From: Acidimicrobiales bacterium
Lineage (GTDB): Bacteria; Actinomycetota; Acidimicrobiia; Acidimicrobiales; JANYDT01
Direction of reading: 5' to 3'
DNA length: 5,211 bases
NCBI GenBank assembly: GCA_025358985.1
Contig: JANYHQ010000452.1
Span: 1-5,211 of the forward strand
The position numbers and the translations under genes are program-made. This document shows, piece by piece, positions 4,887 to 5,211 of the stretch. Under the pieces are notes generated by a model. It was given only the letters and a program-made list of their open reading frames with translations, was not told where the DNA came from and did no database searches. Within the stretch, counting starts at the first letter, position 1; each line of letters begins with the position of its first letter.

Positions 4887-5211
4887 TCAGAGATCGCTGG
4901 TGATGGGATCGAAATGGGGTGAGCGTTTCTCCAGGTAGCTGGATACTCCCTCCTTGAAGTCAGCGCGCTTCAATGATTTGTTCATCAGCTCGAACGCTTC
5001 ATCCATGGCTTCGGGCAGGTCTTGGTGCCATGCGTGGTTCACCTGGCGCTTCATCACCGCCATGGACGTGGGGCTGCAGTTGGTGGCCAAATCGAAGGCG
5101 TAGGAACGTGCTTCGTCCAACAATCGCTCGGCCGGATGGATTTGGGAAATGAGGCCCATGGCCAACGCCTCTTCGGCCAGCACCACCCGAGACGACATCA
5201 ACAGGTCCAGC
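4887..5211 (-). CDS. Enoyl-CoA hydratase/isomerase (crotonase) family protein, C-terminal part
   Basis: The last 107 or so codons of a gene that enters from the right edge. The frame stays open beyond 5201, so the window cuts it and no start should be assigned here. LLMSSRVVLAEEALAMGLIS followed by Q-I is the crotonase segment after the active site (ll.sr.i.AeEA...GLv..v), and the ending FKEGVSSYLEKRSPHF is the typical crotonase C terminus (F.EGv.afleKR.P.F). These proteins bind acyl-CoA thioesters through a conserved oxyanion hole and do hydration, isomerisation or related chemistry, often in fatty acid or amino acid breakdown. The oxyanion-hole and catalytic Glu residues lie outside the window, so the reaction cannot be assigned. 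Its TGA stop (complement of 4887-4889) directly abuts the trpE(G) stop, and no terminator hairpin is seen between them. Confidence 0.88.
   Translation of the reverse strand, partial: LDLLMSSRVVLAEEALAMGLISQIHPAERLLDEARSYAFDLATNCSPTSMAVMKRQVNHAWHQDLPEAMDEAFELMNKSLKRADFKEGVSSYLEKRSPHFDPITSDL

Noticed and set aside
4887..5201. Treating the crotonase frame as a complete 104-residue gene
   Set aside because: The frame continues past 5201 to the window edge and the sequence begins mid-domain, so it is a partial gene.

Overview
The window comes from a GC-rich bacterial chromosome (roughly 60% G+C by eye, densely coding). The CysQ protein reads like the mycobacterial type. Several genes seem to start with little or no leader behind a TANNNT -10 box. 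Together these suggest an actinobacterium, possibly of the Acidimicrobiia; that placement is inference. There are no RNA genes, CRISPR arrays, insertion sequences or phage genes that I can support.

Layout, left to right: (1) the last 53 codons of a plus-strand gene, probably a Rieske-type [2Fe-2S] protein, ending at 163. (2) A minus-strand pair, cobS (1566 to 766) followed 7 bp later by cobC (758 to 171), which carries out the last steps of cobalamin assembly. CobC meets the Rieske-like gene tail to tail with 7 bp between. (3) A divergent spacer of about 125 bp (1567-1691). (4) cysQ on the plus strand, a 3'-phosphoadenosine-5'-phosphate phosphatase. (5) A 240 bp leader (2445-2684) holding a promoter, a short leader peptide with two tandem Trp codons, a hairpin over those codons, an alternative pairing, and an intrinsic terminator: a complete transcription attenuator of the trp type. 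(6) trpE(G), a single-chain fused anthranilate synthase of 733 residues with aminase and glutaminase domains. (7) The C-terminal part of a minus-strand crotonase-family gene whose stop codon abuts that of trpE(G).

The most interesting part is the 2460-2627 leader. Its sequence supports ribosome-mediated attenuation controlling trpE(G), an arrangement best known from rhizobia, where a fused trpE(G) also stands apart from other trp genes behind a Trp-rich leader peptide. The remaining genes are ordinary metabolic genes with clear family motifs.
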